From assembly GCF_013294115.1 (NCBI RefSeq), contig NZ_JABSNP010000028.1:1-44770 (forward strand): a stretch of 44,770 bases of DNA, read 5' to 3'. The stretch is from Hymenobacter caeli (lineage in GTDB: Bacteria > Bacteroidota > Bacteroidia > Cytophagales > Hymenobacteraceae). A program made the position numbers and the translations under genes. The notes under the pieces were generated by a model, which saw only the letters and a program-made list of their open reading frames with translations, had not been told where the DNA came from and ran no database searches. The first letter of the stretch is position 1; each line of letters begins with the position of its first letter. This document shows, piece by piece, positions 15,661 to 24,036 of this stretch.

Positions 15661-16515
15661 CTAGCGCAGCACGGGCCCCGCGAACGTGAGCGAAGCCCAG
15701 GTGCTGAGCCAATCGGCCCGGTCGCGCAGAGCCGCCGGGGCTTCGGCCATGTCGACGGCGGCCACCAGGTAAGGGCCCGGCCCCAACAGGCGCAACAGCA
15801 CGCGCCCGCTTTGGTTGGCGTGGGTCACGAAGTGCCCCGTGGGCTGGCCCGCCGGCTGCTGCTGCCACACCTGCACCAGGGCCCCGCGCACCGGCTGGCC
15901 GGCCCGCAGCACCCGCACGGTGAGGGCCGCGCCGGGGGCCAGGCGGTAGGGATTTTGCTCGGGCACCAGCTCGAAGGGCAGGCCCAGCACCCGGCGGTAG
16001 GCGGTGTCGGCCGCCGAGGCCGTGAGCCCCACCTGCACCAGGGCCTTGGCGCAGCGGCGGTAGGCCTCGCGGCCGGGCAGGGCCTGCTGGGCCCGCTCCT
16101 GGCGGCGGCGCAGGGCCAGCTCCAGCCCTTCTTCGCGCAGGTAGGCGGTGAACTTCTCGCCGGGCAGCTCGATGAACGCGAAGTTGCTGCGCAGCACCAC
16201 CAGGTGGGTGCCGGGCCGGGCAAAGGCCACGGCGGTGCGAAACGTGTCGGCCGGGGCCCCGCCGGGCGCGGGCGTCAGGTCGGCGGTGTCGGCCGGCACG
16301 GGGCCGTAGCGCCCAAAGCGCAGGATTTTGCGGGCCCCGTTGCCCCAGGGCTCGCCCCGGAAGCTTTCGCCCACCAGGGGCCGCACGTACACGGTTTCGC
16401 CCGGCAGCAGGCGGAAGCGGGCGGGCTGGAGCCAGAACTCGTGGGCCAGGGCCCCCGAAGCCGCCGCCGCGGCCAGCAGCAGCGCTGCCCCGCGGATGGG
16501 AAAATGCGCCTTCAT
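15661..16515 (-). CDS. DUF4198 domain-containing periplasmic protein
   Basis: A 284-residue protein with a signal peptide (cleavage near ALA-HEFW). The mature protein begins HEFWLQPARF, the hallmark of the DUF4198 family (PF10670), periplasmic beta-sandwich proteins often found with metal-uptake systems. A C-terminal half beginning near residue 195 (GAALTVRVLRAGQPVRGALVQVW) looks like a carboxypeptidase-regulatory-like or Ig-like fold. No metal transporter gene is adjacent. It follows glycogen synthase after five bases, so it is very likely in that operon. Confidence 0.82.
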   Translation of the reverse strand: MKAHFPIRGAALLLAAAAASGALAHEFWLQPARFRLLPGETVYVRPLVGESFRGEPWGNGARKILRFGRYGPVPADTADLTPAPGGAPADTFRTAVAFARPGTHLVVLRSNFAFIELPGEKFTAYLREEGLELALRRRQERAQQALPGREAYRRCAKALVQVGLTASAADTAYRRVLGLPFELVPEQNPYRLAPGAALTVRVLRAGQPVRGALVQVWQQQPAGQPTGHFVTHANQSGRVLLRLLGPGPYLVAAVDMAEAPAALRDRADWLSTWASLTFAGPVLR

Positions 16516-16520
16516 GCCCG

Positions 16521-18362
16521 CTACTGCCGCTCCAGGGCCAGGGCGTAGGCGCGGTCGTAGTACACGCGCAGGTTTTTCCAGTCGAACAGGTCGGCGTGGC
16601 TTTCCACGTTGTTGCGCTGCTGAATCCGGTCGCGGCGGCTCAGCAGCACGAACTGCCAGAGCATCTCGGTCAGCTCCTCGGCCGATTCATCGAAGGTGCG
16701 CTCCTGGCGGTGCACCACGAAAATGCCTTTCTGCTCGGGGTCGGGCACGTTTTGCAGGGCGTAGTCGCCGAAGCCCGAGAGGTCGCTCGTAACGGCCGGC
16801 ACGCCGCGGGCCACGCACTCCAGGGGCGTGTAGCCCCAGGGCTCGTAGTAGCTCGGGAACACGCCCAGGTGGGTGCCCCGCACGAACTGCCCGTACTCCA
16901 TGCCGAAGAGCGGCGAGGTGGTGGACACAAAGTCGGGGTGGTACACGATTTTTACCCGGTCGTGCTGGTAGTTCAGCAGGTTGGCGCGGCGCAGGTAGTT
17001 GAGGATGTCGTCGTTTTGGTCGTCCACCAGGTTGTGGGTGATGACCGGGGGCAGGGCGTTGGATTTCCAGCTTTGCAGCGTGCGGCGGTAGCGCAGCTTC
17101 CAGTAGTCGTCCACCATCGAGCCCAGCTCGGGCAGGCGGTGGTCGGAGCTGGCGGCGGCGGCGTAGAACAGCCGCTCGCCCACCTGCTCCTCGATGGCGC
17201 GGCAGGTCTGGCGCACTTCTTCCAGCACGGCGCGGCGCTCCAGCACCTGCGGGTTGATGCTGGTGAAGGGCCGCTTGGTGATGAAAAACATCACCACCTG
17301 CACGTCGACGCCGCCCTGCTGGAGGCGGTAGTTGAGGCGGGCCAGGGCCTCCAGGGTCAGGTCGAAGCCCTTGTTGTGGTACTCGTAGCGGCCCGAGGTG
17401 AAGAAGTACAGCGTCTTGTCCAGCTCGAAGGAGTACGAGTGGAAAAAGTGCGCCATCACGAACTCGTTAATCTTGGCCTTGTAGAGCTGGTGCAGGTTCT
17501 GGAACTCGTGGCCGGCCACGAACCGCTCGATGTTGAGGCCGTTGGGCAGCACGGCGTCGGGCATGCGGTCCAGCAGGTAGATGCACTCGCGCACCGTCAG
17601 CTCGCTCACCGTCGTGAACACGTGGCTGCCGTGGGCGGCGGCCCGTTCCATCGTCACGGCCGGCTCGATGTTGAAGTGGCGGCTCTCGGCCAGCCAGTCC
17701 ACGCGCATGAGGTGGTCGTAGAAGTCGGGGTCGTTCATGGCCAGGTAGCGGCCGAGCAGCGTGGCGTGCGTCGTGAACACGAGGTGCGCCGGGGTGCGCT
17801 CGCGCCGCAGCTCCGGGATGGCCACGCCCGTCATCCACTCGTGGAAATGCACCAGCAGGCGCTGCTTTCCGGCCTGGATGGCGGCCACGGTTTGGATGAA
17901 AATCCGGGACAGCTCCCCGAAGGCCACCACCTGGTGCAGCAGGTCGTCGTTGTCGGGCATCGGGATGCCGTGGCGCTCCCAGAGGTCGGCCTTGATTTGG
18001 CCCAGCCGGCCGTAGGCCTGGAAGGGGTTGATGAGCACCACCCGGGGGCGGCCCGTCACGAGCCAGGTGCCGAAGCAGATGTCGTAGCCCGCGGCCCGCA
18101 GCTGGCGCACGGCCACGGCGTAGGGGTCGTCCATCAGGTCGAGGTGGTGGTCTTCGTAGTTCTCGAACTCGCCCTGGGCCATGTGGGCGAAGTAGGGCCC
18201 CAGCAGGCAGTACCGCTCGCCCCAGGCGGGCACGGTGGCCGGCACTTTGGAGCGGATAACGGTGTAGATGCCACCGACTTGGTTGCAAACCTCCCAGGCC
18301 ACTTCAATCAGCAGGGCGTCGGGCAACAGGGCGTCGGGGGCGGGGGCAAGGCTCGTGGGCAT
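16521..18362 (-). CDS. Glycogen synthase, GT3 family
   Basis: A 613-residue glycosyltransferase resembling the GT3 glycogen synthases of eukaryotes and Bacteroidota (PF05693), which extend alpha-1,4-glucan from a nucleotide sugar. Seen: an N-terminal EVAWEVCNQVGGIYTVI block, HFHEWMTGV near residue 175, GRYEYHNKGFD near the middle, and the retaining-enzyme E-x7-E pair Glu507 and Glu515 in YYEPWGYTPLE. The start is the ATG at 18360-18362, giving MPTSLAPAPDALL; the frame remains open upstream but overlaps the response regulator gene. A branching enzyme gene lies at 24204, so both glycogen-building steps are in the window. Confidence 0.93.
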   Translation of the reverse strand: MPTSLAPAPDALLPDALLIEVAWEVCNQVGGIYTVIRSKVPATVPAWGERYCLLGPYFAHMAQGEFENYEDHHLDLMDDPYAVAVRQLRAAGYDICFGTWLVTGRPRVVLINPFQAYGRLGQIKADLWERHGIPMPDNDDLLHQVVAFGELSRIFIQTVAAIQAGKQRLLVHFHEWMTGVAIPELRRERTPAHLVFTTHATLLGRYLAMNDPDFYDHLMRVDWLAESRHFNIEPAVTMERAAAHGSHVFTTVSELTVRECIYLLDRMPDAVLPNGLNIERFVAGHEFQNLHQLYKAKINEFVMAHFFHSYSFELDKTLYFFTSGRYEYHNKGFDLTLEALARLNYRLQQGGVDVQVVMFFITKRPFTSINPQVLERRAVLEEVRQTCRAIEEQVGERLFYAAAASSDHRLPELGSMVDDYWKLRYRRTLQSWKSNALPPVITHNLVDDQNDDILNYLRRANLLNYQHDRVKIVYHPDFVSTTSPLFGMEYGQFVRGTHLGVFPSYYEPWGYTPLECVARGVPAVTSDLSGFGDYALQNVPDPEQKGIFVVHRQERTFDESAEELTEMLWQFVLLSRRDRIQQRNNVESHADLFDWKNLRVYYDRAYALALERQ

Positions 18363-18397
18363 GGGCGGGCGGGAAGGGCGGGAGGAACAGCGGCGGC

Positions 18398-18405
18398 GAA
18401 AGGTA
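18398..18405 (-). promoter_or_regulatory. -7 element of the glycogen synthase gene
   Basis: On the minus strand this reads TACCTTTC, seven of eight positions of TAnnTTTG, 35 bases before the ATG. It lies in the gap between the response regulator stop and the glycogen synthase start. Confidence 0.5.
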
Positions 18406-18441
18406 AGCCGGGCCGGGAACACGGACCGCGCCCGCCGCCAC

Positions 18442-19197
18442 TTATTTTCGGTACGGCCCGCCGGGGCCCTCCGGCTGGTTTTGGGCCCGAATGCGTTGGA
18501 AAAACTCCTCGCGGTAGGTTTCGCCCAGCGGAATGGCCGCCTCGCCCACGTACACCGTGTGGCCGTCCACGAGCTTGATTTTGTCCAGCGCCACCACAAA
18601 AGATTTATGCACCCGCAGAAACGCCGGCCGCGGCAGCTGCTGGGCCAGGTCCTTCAGCGTTTGGTAGGTGACGACGCGCTGGCCCGGCACCGCGATGGAC
18701 ACGTAGTTTTTCAGGGCCTCCACGTACAGAATATCGGCGTAGTTGAGCCGCAGAAACTTGTTTTTGCTCTCGCCCTTCACGAACAGGTAGTCGGCCGCTG
18801 GGGCCCCCACCACCGGCGGCGGGGCCAGGACCGGGGCCCCGGCCGGCACCAGCGCCTGGGCTTTCTGCACGGCGCGCAAAAACCGGTCGAAGGCCACGGG
18901 CTTGAGCAGGTAGTCCACCACGTCGTGCTCGTAGCCGTCGAGGGCGTACTCGGGGTAGGCGGTGGTGAGGACGACCCGGCAGCGGTGGCCGCAGATTTTC
19001 AGGAATTGCAGGCCCGTCAGCTCCGGCATCTGGATGTCGAGGAACACCAAATCAACGCGGCCTTCCTGCACCCATTGCAGGGCTTCGAGCGGGTTGGTGG
19101 TGGTGCCCACCAGCGCCAGCGTCGGGATTTTCTGGATGTAGGCGGCCAGCAGCCGGGTGGCGGCGGGCTCGTCGTCAACGGCGATGCAGCGGAGCAT
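18442..19197 (-). CDS. LytTR-family response regulator
   Basis: A 251-residue regulator of the LytR/AlgR type. The receiver domain (1-120) has the acidic pocket DDE (8-10), the phosphoacceptor Asp54 in FLDIQMPE and Lys in LLKP near 103. An Ala/Pro/Val-rich linker covers about 120-140. The LytTR DNA-binding domain follows (LFVKGESKNKFLRLNYADILYVEA, then FLRVHKSFVV). It is the cognate partner of the kinase encoded just upstream at 19417, separated by a palindromic element. Confidence 0.94.
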   Translation of the reverse strand: MLRCIAVDDEPAATRLLAAYIQKIPTLALVGTTTNPLEALQWVQEGRVDLVFLDIQMPELTGLQFLKICGHRCRVVLTTAYPEYALDGYEHDVVDYLLKPVAFDRFLRAVQKAQALVPAGAPVLAPPPVVGAPAADYLFVKGESKNKFLRLNYADILYVEALKNYVSIAVPGQRVVTYQTLKDLAQQLPRPAFLRVHKSFVVALDKIKLVDGHTVYVGEAAIPLGETYREEFFQRIRAQNQPEGPGGPYRK

Positions 19198-19200
19198 ATT

Positions 19201-19416
19201 TTAGTTGTTAGTTATTGGTTGTCAGTTGTTCGTTGGTTGTTGTTGGTTGTCCGAAAAGGCCGTCATGCCGAGCGCAGCCGAGGCATCTCCACTGCCCTAC
19301 TAATCCAATCGATTGGTTTACTGCTGCACGCGAGGTGCCTCGGCTGCGCTCGGCATGACGGCCTTTTCGGACAACCGATAACCAATAACTGACAACGAGC
19401 AACCAACAACTAACAA
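19201..19416. repeat. Palindromic repeat, family A copy 2, with AT-rich outer arms
   Basis: Perfect 40-base arms (19246-19285 and 19336-19375) carry the core GTCATGCCGAGCGCAGCC, a variant of the family A core. The centre has the same CCAATCGATTGG as copy 1. Outside these arms, AT-rich stretches built from GTTGTTAGTTATTGGTTGTC-like words on the left and their imperfect complement on the right extend the palindrome to about 215 bases. The element separates the kinase gene from the regulator gene, which would otherwise be adjacent. Confidence 0.85.
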
Positions 19417-20451
19417 TTAAACCGGCCCCAAATCCAGCTCCAGGCGGGTGTAGTGCTCCGTGCCGTCGCTGCGTATTTCCAGGGCGTGGCGGCCGGGGTA
19501 GAGCAGGGCCAGGCGGCGGCGCAGGTTGGCCAGGCCGATGCCGGTGGTGGCGTCGCGCTGGTGGGGCCCCACGCGGTTGCGCACCTCGAAGCACAGGCGG
19601 CCCGGCGCGGGCAGCGCGAGGCAGATGTCCACGGGCTGGTCGGGGCGGTGGAGGACGCCGTGCTTGAGGGCGTTTTCCACGAACGGGACGAGCAGCAGCG
19701 CGGCCACCCGCTGCCCGCCCACGGCCGCCGGCTGGTGGAAATTGACGAAAAAATGGTCCTCGAAGCGCAGGCGGTGCAGGGCCAGGTAGTTTTCCAGGTA
19801 CGCCACTTCCTTGCGCAGCTCCACGCGGCCGTCGGGGCCCTCGTGCAGCATGTAGCGCATGAGGTCGGAGAGGCGCAGCACCGCGCCGGCCAGCGGCTCC
19901 GACACGGCGTAGGCCTCGGCGTAGAGGTAGTTGAGGGTGTTGTAGAGGAAGTGCGGGTTGAGTTGGGTTTTAAGGAAGGCCAGCTCGGCCCGGGTTTTTT
20001 CCTGCGTCAGGAGCTGGGTGGCCTGGTCTTTTTCGCGCCGGAACACTTCCTCGATTTTCCAGGCTAGGGCCGCCAGTACCACAACGGGCGGGCTCAGGTA
20101 CACGTCGTCGATGGCGAAGGCACGCCAGGAGCTGCCCGGGTCGTAGTTGCGCAAGCCGAACGCGGCGGGCATCAGCACTTCCTCTACCAAGTAGCGCACG
20201 GCGCCGAACACCAGCGGCGTGGCCAGTAGCCCCAGCAGCAGCTGGGGGCCCCGGCCCGGCCGCCAGTAGCGCGGGTACACCAGCGAAAAACAGTAGTAAA
20301 ACAGCACCATTTGGGTGAGCCACAGCGTGCCGGTGAACACCAGGTATTCGGGCAGGTGGGTTGTGTGGTTGAGCAGGACGCCCACCTCGTCGTGGGCAAT
20401 CAGCAGGGCCCAGCCCAGGGCGTGGTAGCGGGCAATCCGGCGGCGGTTCAT
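19417..20451 (-). CDS. LytS/YehU-type sensor histidine kinase
   Basis: A 344-residue membrane histidine kinase with the His_kinase domain PF06580. Four hydrophobic segments cover about residues 10-130. A short coiled-coil leads to the phosphoacceptor His167 in KTQLNPHFLYNTLN. The N box is PFVENALKHGV and the G box GIGLANLRRRL. The ATG (20449-20451) overlaps the TGA of the upstream HExxH membrane-protein gene as ATGA, so the two are translationally coupled. It should phosphorylate the LytTR regulator at 18442. Confidence 0.93.
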   Translation of the reverse strand: MNRRRIARYHALGWALLIAHDEVGVLLNHTTHLPEYLVFTGTLWLTQMVLFYYCFSLVYPRYWRPGRGPQLLLGLLATPLVFGAVRYLVEEVLMPAAFGLRNYDPGSSWRAFAIDDVYLSPPVVVLAALAWKIEEVFRREKDQATQLLTQEKTRAELAFLKTQLNPHFLYNTLNYLYAEAYAVSEPLAGAVLRLSDLMRYMLHEGPDGRVELRKEVAYLENYLALHRLRFEDHFFVNFHQPAAVGGQRVAALLLVPFVENALKHGVLHRPDQPVDICLALPAPGRLCFEVRNRVGPHQRDATTGIGLANLRRRLALLYPGRHALEIRSDGTEHYTRLELDLGPV

Positions 20452-21173
20452 GGCTTAAAAGTAGCCGGCGGGGGCCCCGGGGTGGCTATGGGCTGCCCCA
20501 GCGTGAATAAGTGCCGGTAGGTGAGGGCCAGCACTGCGCCCACGGCCGCCGTCCAGCACGTAATCAGCAGGGGCGAGCCCAGGATGCCGTAGGTGGCCAG
20601 AAAGCCGCTGGCCAGCAGCGAATTGAGGGCCCCTAGCAGCACCGCCGCGGCGAAGGGAAAGGGCAGCAGGAAGAACGCGAGGAAGACCCACGGCCGCCCC
20701 TTGCCGCGCAACGCCGCCCAGGCGCGCACCAGCGGCGGCACCGTGGCCAGCACCACCAGCGCGCCCCCCAGGGCCCAGGCCGCGGGGTGGGCCATAAACT
20801 TGCTCAGGGCGTACACCTCGTCGTTGCCACCCAGGAAAACGGCGCCCAAAATGCGGGCAAACGGCACGCTGGCCAGCACCAGCGCGAAGCCCAGCGACTG
20901 CCGCGCCGCGGGCTGGCGGGGCCCGAGCAGCCCGTAACCCACCCAGCCCACCGCAAACGTGAACGCCGGGCCGGCCAGCGTGGCCGCCAGGTTGGTGTAG
21001 GGGCGGCCGGTGGCGCAGGTGCTGCACAGGCTCCACACGTTGAAGTCGCGGGGGCCCCAGCAGCCGCACAGCAGCCGGCCCAGGCCGGTGTGCACCAGCT
21101 CGTGGGCCTCGGCCAGCACAAACAGCAGGGCCGCAAACGCCAGCAGCGGGCGCCAGGTGAGAACAATTTTCAT
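20448..21173 (-). CDS. Membrane protein with HExxH motif, coupled to a two-component kinase
   Basis: A 241-residue protein with about six hydrophobic segments. The first contains HELVH (24-28) in AEAHELVHTGLG, and LAGPAFTFAVG at 66-76 resembles the AGP segment of M50 intramembrane proteases. Four cysteines (36, 38, 50, 53) follow the HExxH helix. A clear NPxxDG motif was not seen, so protease activity is uncertain. The ATG at 21171-21173 starts the hydrophobic N-terminus MKIVLTWRPLLAFAALL; the longer open frame upstream runs through the promoter hairpin and is not credible. The stop overlaps the kinase start, so a role with that signalling pair is likely. Confidence 0.75.
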   Translation of the reverse strand: MKIVLTWRPLLAFAALLFVLAEAHELVHTGLGRLLCGCWGPRDFNVWSLCSTCATGRPYTNLAATLAGPAFTFAVGWVGYGLLGPRQPAARQSLGFALVLASVPFARILGAVFLGGNDEVYALSKFMAHPAAWALGGALVVLATVPPLVRAWAALRGKGRPWVFLAFFLLPFPFAAAVLLGALNSLLASGFLATYGILGSPLLITCWTAAVGAVLALTYRHLFTLGQPIATPGPPPATFKP

Positions 21174-21224
21174 GGGGGAAGGGGATGGGTAACCGGATGG
21201 GAAAAGGCCCTTGGGGCCCCGGTG

Positions 21225-21383
21225 CACAAAGCTGCCGACGGGCCGGCCCAGCGAAAAAAATATTATCCCAACCCCGCCAAACGGCGGACGACCCAGCCCC
21301 CAGGGCGCCCAGCGGCATTGGCGGCCATTTTTCGGGGGTTGGGATAATAAAATTTTGGGCCGCCGGGGGCCCCGGCACCTTTG
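21225..21383. promoter_or_regulatory. Divergent promoter pair around a hairpin
   Basis: Two -7-like elements point outward. CACCTTTG at 21376-21383 (plus) has TTTTG at 21353-21357, 18 bases upstream, a good -33/-7 pair. CAGCTTTG (minus, about 21227-21234) faces the HExxH gene. Between them, TATTATCCCAACCCC (21261-21275) and its exact complement at 21335-21349 form a 15-bp stem around a 59-base GC-rich loop. The symmetry suggests a shared control site for the two divergent genes. Confidence 0.6.
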
Positions 21384-21421
21384 TCCCATCGTCCTCCGCA
21401 ACCCGCTTTCACCCCGCCGCC

Positions 21422-22303
21422 ATGATTGCTTTCCGCTCCGCCGCCCGCCTCCTGTTGTCGCTCGCCCTGCTGGGGCCCGCCGCCGTGGCTTCGGCCCAAA
21501 CCAAGCCCGCGGCGCCCGCCAAAATCAAGGTGTACCTGGTGGGCACGTTCCACTTTGATTCTTCGCCGACCGACGTCAACCACGGTGTTCCGATTGACAT
21601 GAGCACGCCCGAAAAGCAGCGCGAGCTGGACGAGCTGGTGGGCAAGCTCCAGAAAACCCAGGCCGATAAAGTGTTTGTGGAAGTGCGCATGGACCAGCAA
21701 AATGCCATCGACAGTACCTATACCCTGTACCGTAAAAATCAGCTTAAACCCCGTAATGGCGAAGTGTTTCAATTGGGTTATCGCTTGGCCGACAAGCTAA
21801 ACCGGCCCCGTGTGTACTGCGCCGATTCGTTTGTCAACATGGACTTCGAGGCCGCCCAGGCCTACGCTAAGCTGCACGGCCAGGAGCCCATCATCGCTGG
21901 CGCGATGGCCGCCGAGCCCAAGGACAGCATTGGTCGGCTCATCGCGGCCCGCACCGGGAGCCGGCCCAACGTGAATGCACTGCTGGGCCCCGGGGGCACG
22001 CTGCTCCAGCGCTTCATTCGCATGAACACCGAGGCCACCGAACGCGCCCAGATGGACACGTACCTGCTCGATTTGGCCCGCATAGGCGGGGGGGACAATT
22101 ATTCAGGCGCTGACATGGGAGGTGATTTTTTCAAGCGCAACGTGCGCATCTACACCAACTTATTGCGGCAGGTGGACGTGCAGCACGACCGGGCCATTGT
22201 GCTCGTCATCGGGCAGGGGCACGTGGCGTTTCTGAAGGCCATTCTCAAGTACAACTCCCTGTTTGAGGTGGCGGACGTGGTGCCGCTGCTCACGGCCAAG
22301 TAG
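21422..22303 (+). CDS. DUF5694 domain-containing protein
   Basis: A 293-residue secreted protein with a signal peptide (MIAFRSAARLLLSLALLGPAA, cleavage near ASA). The mature part begins with the DUF5694 hallmark KVYLVGTFHFDS. The family is distantly similar to TraB/TIKI-type proteins; its activity is not established. Other conserved-looking points are VFVEVRMDQQ and the C-terminal VIGQGHVAFLK, where His could be functional. ATG at 21422 is chosen because it starts the signal peptide and lies 38 bases after a good -7 box. Codon use dips towards AT around 21690-21800. Confidence 0.85.
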   Translation: MIAFRSAARLLLSLALLGPAAVASAQTKPAAPAKIKVYLVGTFHFDSSPTDVNHGVPIDMSTPEKQRELDELVGKLQKTQADKVFVEVRMDQQNAIDSTYTLYRKNQLKPRNGEVFQLGYRLADKLNRPRVYCADSFVNMDFEAAQAYAKLHGQEPIIAGAMAAEPKDSIGRLIAARTGSRPNVNALLGPGGTLLQRFIRMNTEATERAQMDTYLLDLARIGGGDNYSGADMGGDFFKRNVRIYTNLLRQVDVQHDRAIVLVIGQGHVAFLKAILKYNSLFEVADVVPLLTAK

Positions 22304-22364
22304 GGGCCCCGCCCGGCCCGGCGGGTAGTAGCTTGCGGGCCCGTTCATCAATCCATTCTCCCCT

Positions 22365-22997
22365 ATGGCCGCCGATACCACCAACGTCCTCGCCCTCGAA
22401 CACGAAATACTGCCCGCCCTGGCCCAGCGCCGCAGCCCCCGCGCCTACGCCGACCAGCCCGTGCCGGCCGACGCGCTGCACCAGGTGTTCGCCGCCGCTT
22501 CGGCGGCCTCGTCGTGCTTTGGCGAGCAGCCCTGGCGCTTTTTGGTGGGTACCCGCGCCGAGTCGGCCGAGGCCTACGATAAAATCCTGGCCAGCCTGGC
22601 CGAGTTCAACCAGGGCTGGGCCAAAGCCGCGCCCGTGCTGGTCGTGAGCCTCGCCAAAACGCACTTCTCGCACGACAGCAACCCCAACGCCTGGGCCACG
22701 CACGACGTGGGCCAGGCCGTGGCCTCGCTGGCCATCCAGGGGGCGGCCCTGGGCCTGCAAATCCACCAGATGGCCGGTTTTTCGGCCGACAAGGTGCGCA
22801 CTTCGTTCGGGGTGCCGGCCGGCTACGACCCGGTGGCCGTGTTCACCCTCGGCTACCCCGGCGACCCGGCCGGCCTGCCCGACGGCCTGCGCGAGCGGGA
22901 AATGGCCCCCCGCGTGCGCAAGCCGCTCGCCGAGTTCGTGTTTGAAGGCGGCTGGCCCCAGCCCGAAGGCGAGCGCTACGACCAGGCCCCGGTGTAG
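22365..22997 (+). CDS. Nitroreductase family protein
   Basis: A 210-residue FMN-dependent oxidoreductase of the nitroreductase fold. The FMN phosphate contact RRSPRAY (21-27) and the dimer-interface segment SSCFGEQPWRF near residue 50 are seen, with the later HDVGQAVASLAIQGAALGLQIHQMAGF matching the family's central helix and loop. C-terminal LGYPGDP is also typical. Physiological substrate unknown. No signal peptide. The gene ends two bases before the palindrome at 23000. Confidence 0.92.
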   Translation: MAADTTNVLALEHEILPALAQRRSPRAYADQPVPADALHQVFAAASAASSCFGEQPWRFLVGTRAESAEAYDKILASLAEFNQGWAKAAPVLVVSLAKTHFSHDSNPNAWATHDVGQAVASLAIQGAALGLQIHQMAGFSADKVRTSFGVPAGYDPVAVFTLGYPGDPAGLPDGLREREMAPRVRKPLAEFVFEGGWPQPEGERYDQAPV

Positions 22998-22999
22998 CC

Positions 23000-23094
23000 A
23001 TTTAACAGGTATCAATTAACCTTTAACAGCCGTTTCAGTGGTGTCTATTGGCCCGCCGGAACGGCTGTTAAAGGTTAATTGATACCTGTTAAAT
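23000..23094. repeat. Long inverted repeat at a convergent junction, family D
   Basis: Two perfect 35-base arms (23000-23034 and 23060-23094) starting ATTTAACAGGTATC enclose a 25-base loop. The arms are AT-rich, unlike both flanking genes. It fills the entire space between the stops of the nitroreductase gene and the YitT gene and could form a strong hairpin in either transcript. Confidence 0.85.
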
Positions 23095-23097
23095 GAC

Positions 23098-24006
23098 CTA
23101 ATGCAATGCCCGTTGCTTGATGATGCCGCCCTGGGCGTCGTCTACCCGGTACTGCACGACGAAGGCCTGCGGGTCGATGGCCTGCACCTGGGCGCGCAGG
23201 CCGGGTAGTTCGAGGCGGGTGACGACGGTGAACACGATGTCGCGCTCGTGGCCTTGCTCGCCGCGCTTGCCGTAGCCGGCCTTGCCCTGGTACATGGTCA
23301 CGCCGCGGCCCAGGTTTTCGGTGATGGCCTTGCGGATGGCGTCGCTGTGCTCCGAGACGATGGTGACGCCCGTGTACTGCTCGATGCCGTTGAGCACGAA
23401 TTCCAGCACGCGCGCCGCCGCGAAATAGGTGAGCATGGAGTACAGGGCCGCCTCGGTGCCGAGCACGGCCACCGCCGCCCCGAAAATGACGAGGTTGAGC
23501 AGCAAAATCAAGTCGCTGACTTTGAGTAGGGTGAGGTGGCGGCTCACGAGTAGGGCCGCGATTTCGGTGCCGTCGAGCACGGCCCCGCCGCGCATGGCCA
23601 GCCCGATGCCCGCCCCGATGAACACGCCCCCGAACACGGCCGTGAGCAGCAGGTCGTGCGTCACGTCGGGAAACGGCACCGTGGCCAGCACCAGCGCCAG
23701 GCCCCCGATGCCAACAGCGCTGCGCAAAGCAAATTTCCGGCCCAGCTGCCGCAGCCCCAGGCCAATAAAGGGCAGGTTGAACACCAAAATCAGGGCCGCC
23801 AGGGGCAGGTGCGTAACGGCGGCCAGCAGCATGGAAACGCCCGTCACGCCGCCGTCGATGAAGTGACTCGACAGCAGGAATCCCTTCAACCCAAACGCCG
23901 CCGAAAATACCCCGGCCGCAATGAAGCCGGCATTGCGCAGTTCCGAGTTGGGCGCGTTGAGCGCCGCGCCGGGGCCGGCCGAAGAAGTAGGCGGGGAAGT
24001 GTCCAT
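23098..24006 (-). CDS. YitT family membrane protein
   Basis: A 302-residue protein with five or six hydrophobic segments (YitT/DUF161, PF02588) and a C-terminal soluble DUF2179 domain (from about 220, EQYTGVTIVSEHSDAIRKAI). Conserved family features include HFIDGGVTGVSMLL near residue 48 and RGGAVLDGTEI near 140. Some members are linked to sulfate or other solute handling, but the family function is not settled. ATG at 24004-24006 precedes a Pro/Ser/Ala-rich leader before the first helix. Confidence 0.9.
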   Translation of the reverse strand: MDTSPPTSSAGPGAALNAPNSELRNAGFIAAGVFSAAFGLKGFLLSSHFIDGGVTGVSMLLAAVTHLPLAALILVFNLPFIGLGLRQLGRKFALRSAVGIGGLALVLATVPFPDVTHDLLLTAVFGGVFIGAGIGLAMRGGAVLDGTEIAALLVSRHLTLLKVSDLILLLNLVIFGAAVAVLGTEAALYSMLTYFAAARVLEFVLNGIEQYTGVTIVSEHSDAIRKAITENLGRGVTMYQGKAGYGKRGEQGHERDIVFTVVTRLELPGLRAQVQAIDPQAFVVQYRVDDAQGGIIKQRALH

Positions 24007-24036
24007 GGCGGCAAGGAGCGCACAAAATGATTAATG

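Noticed and set aside
20455..21378. Longer N-terminal frames across the divergent promoter at 21173-21401
   Set aside because: They run through the promoter hairpin and have no domain; the ATG at 21173 gives a normal membrane protein start.
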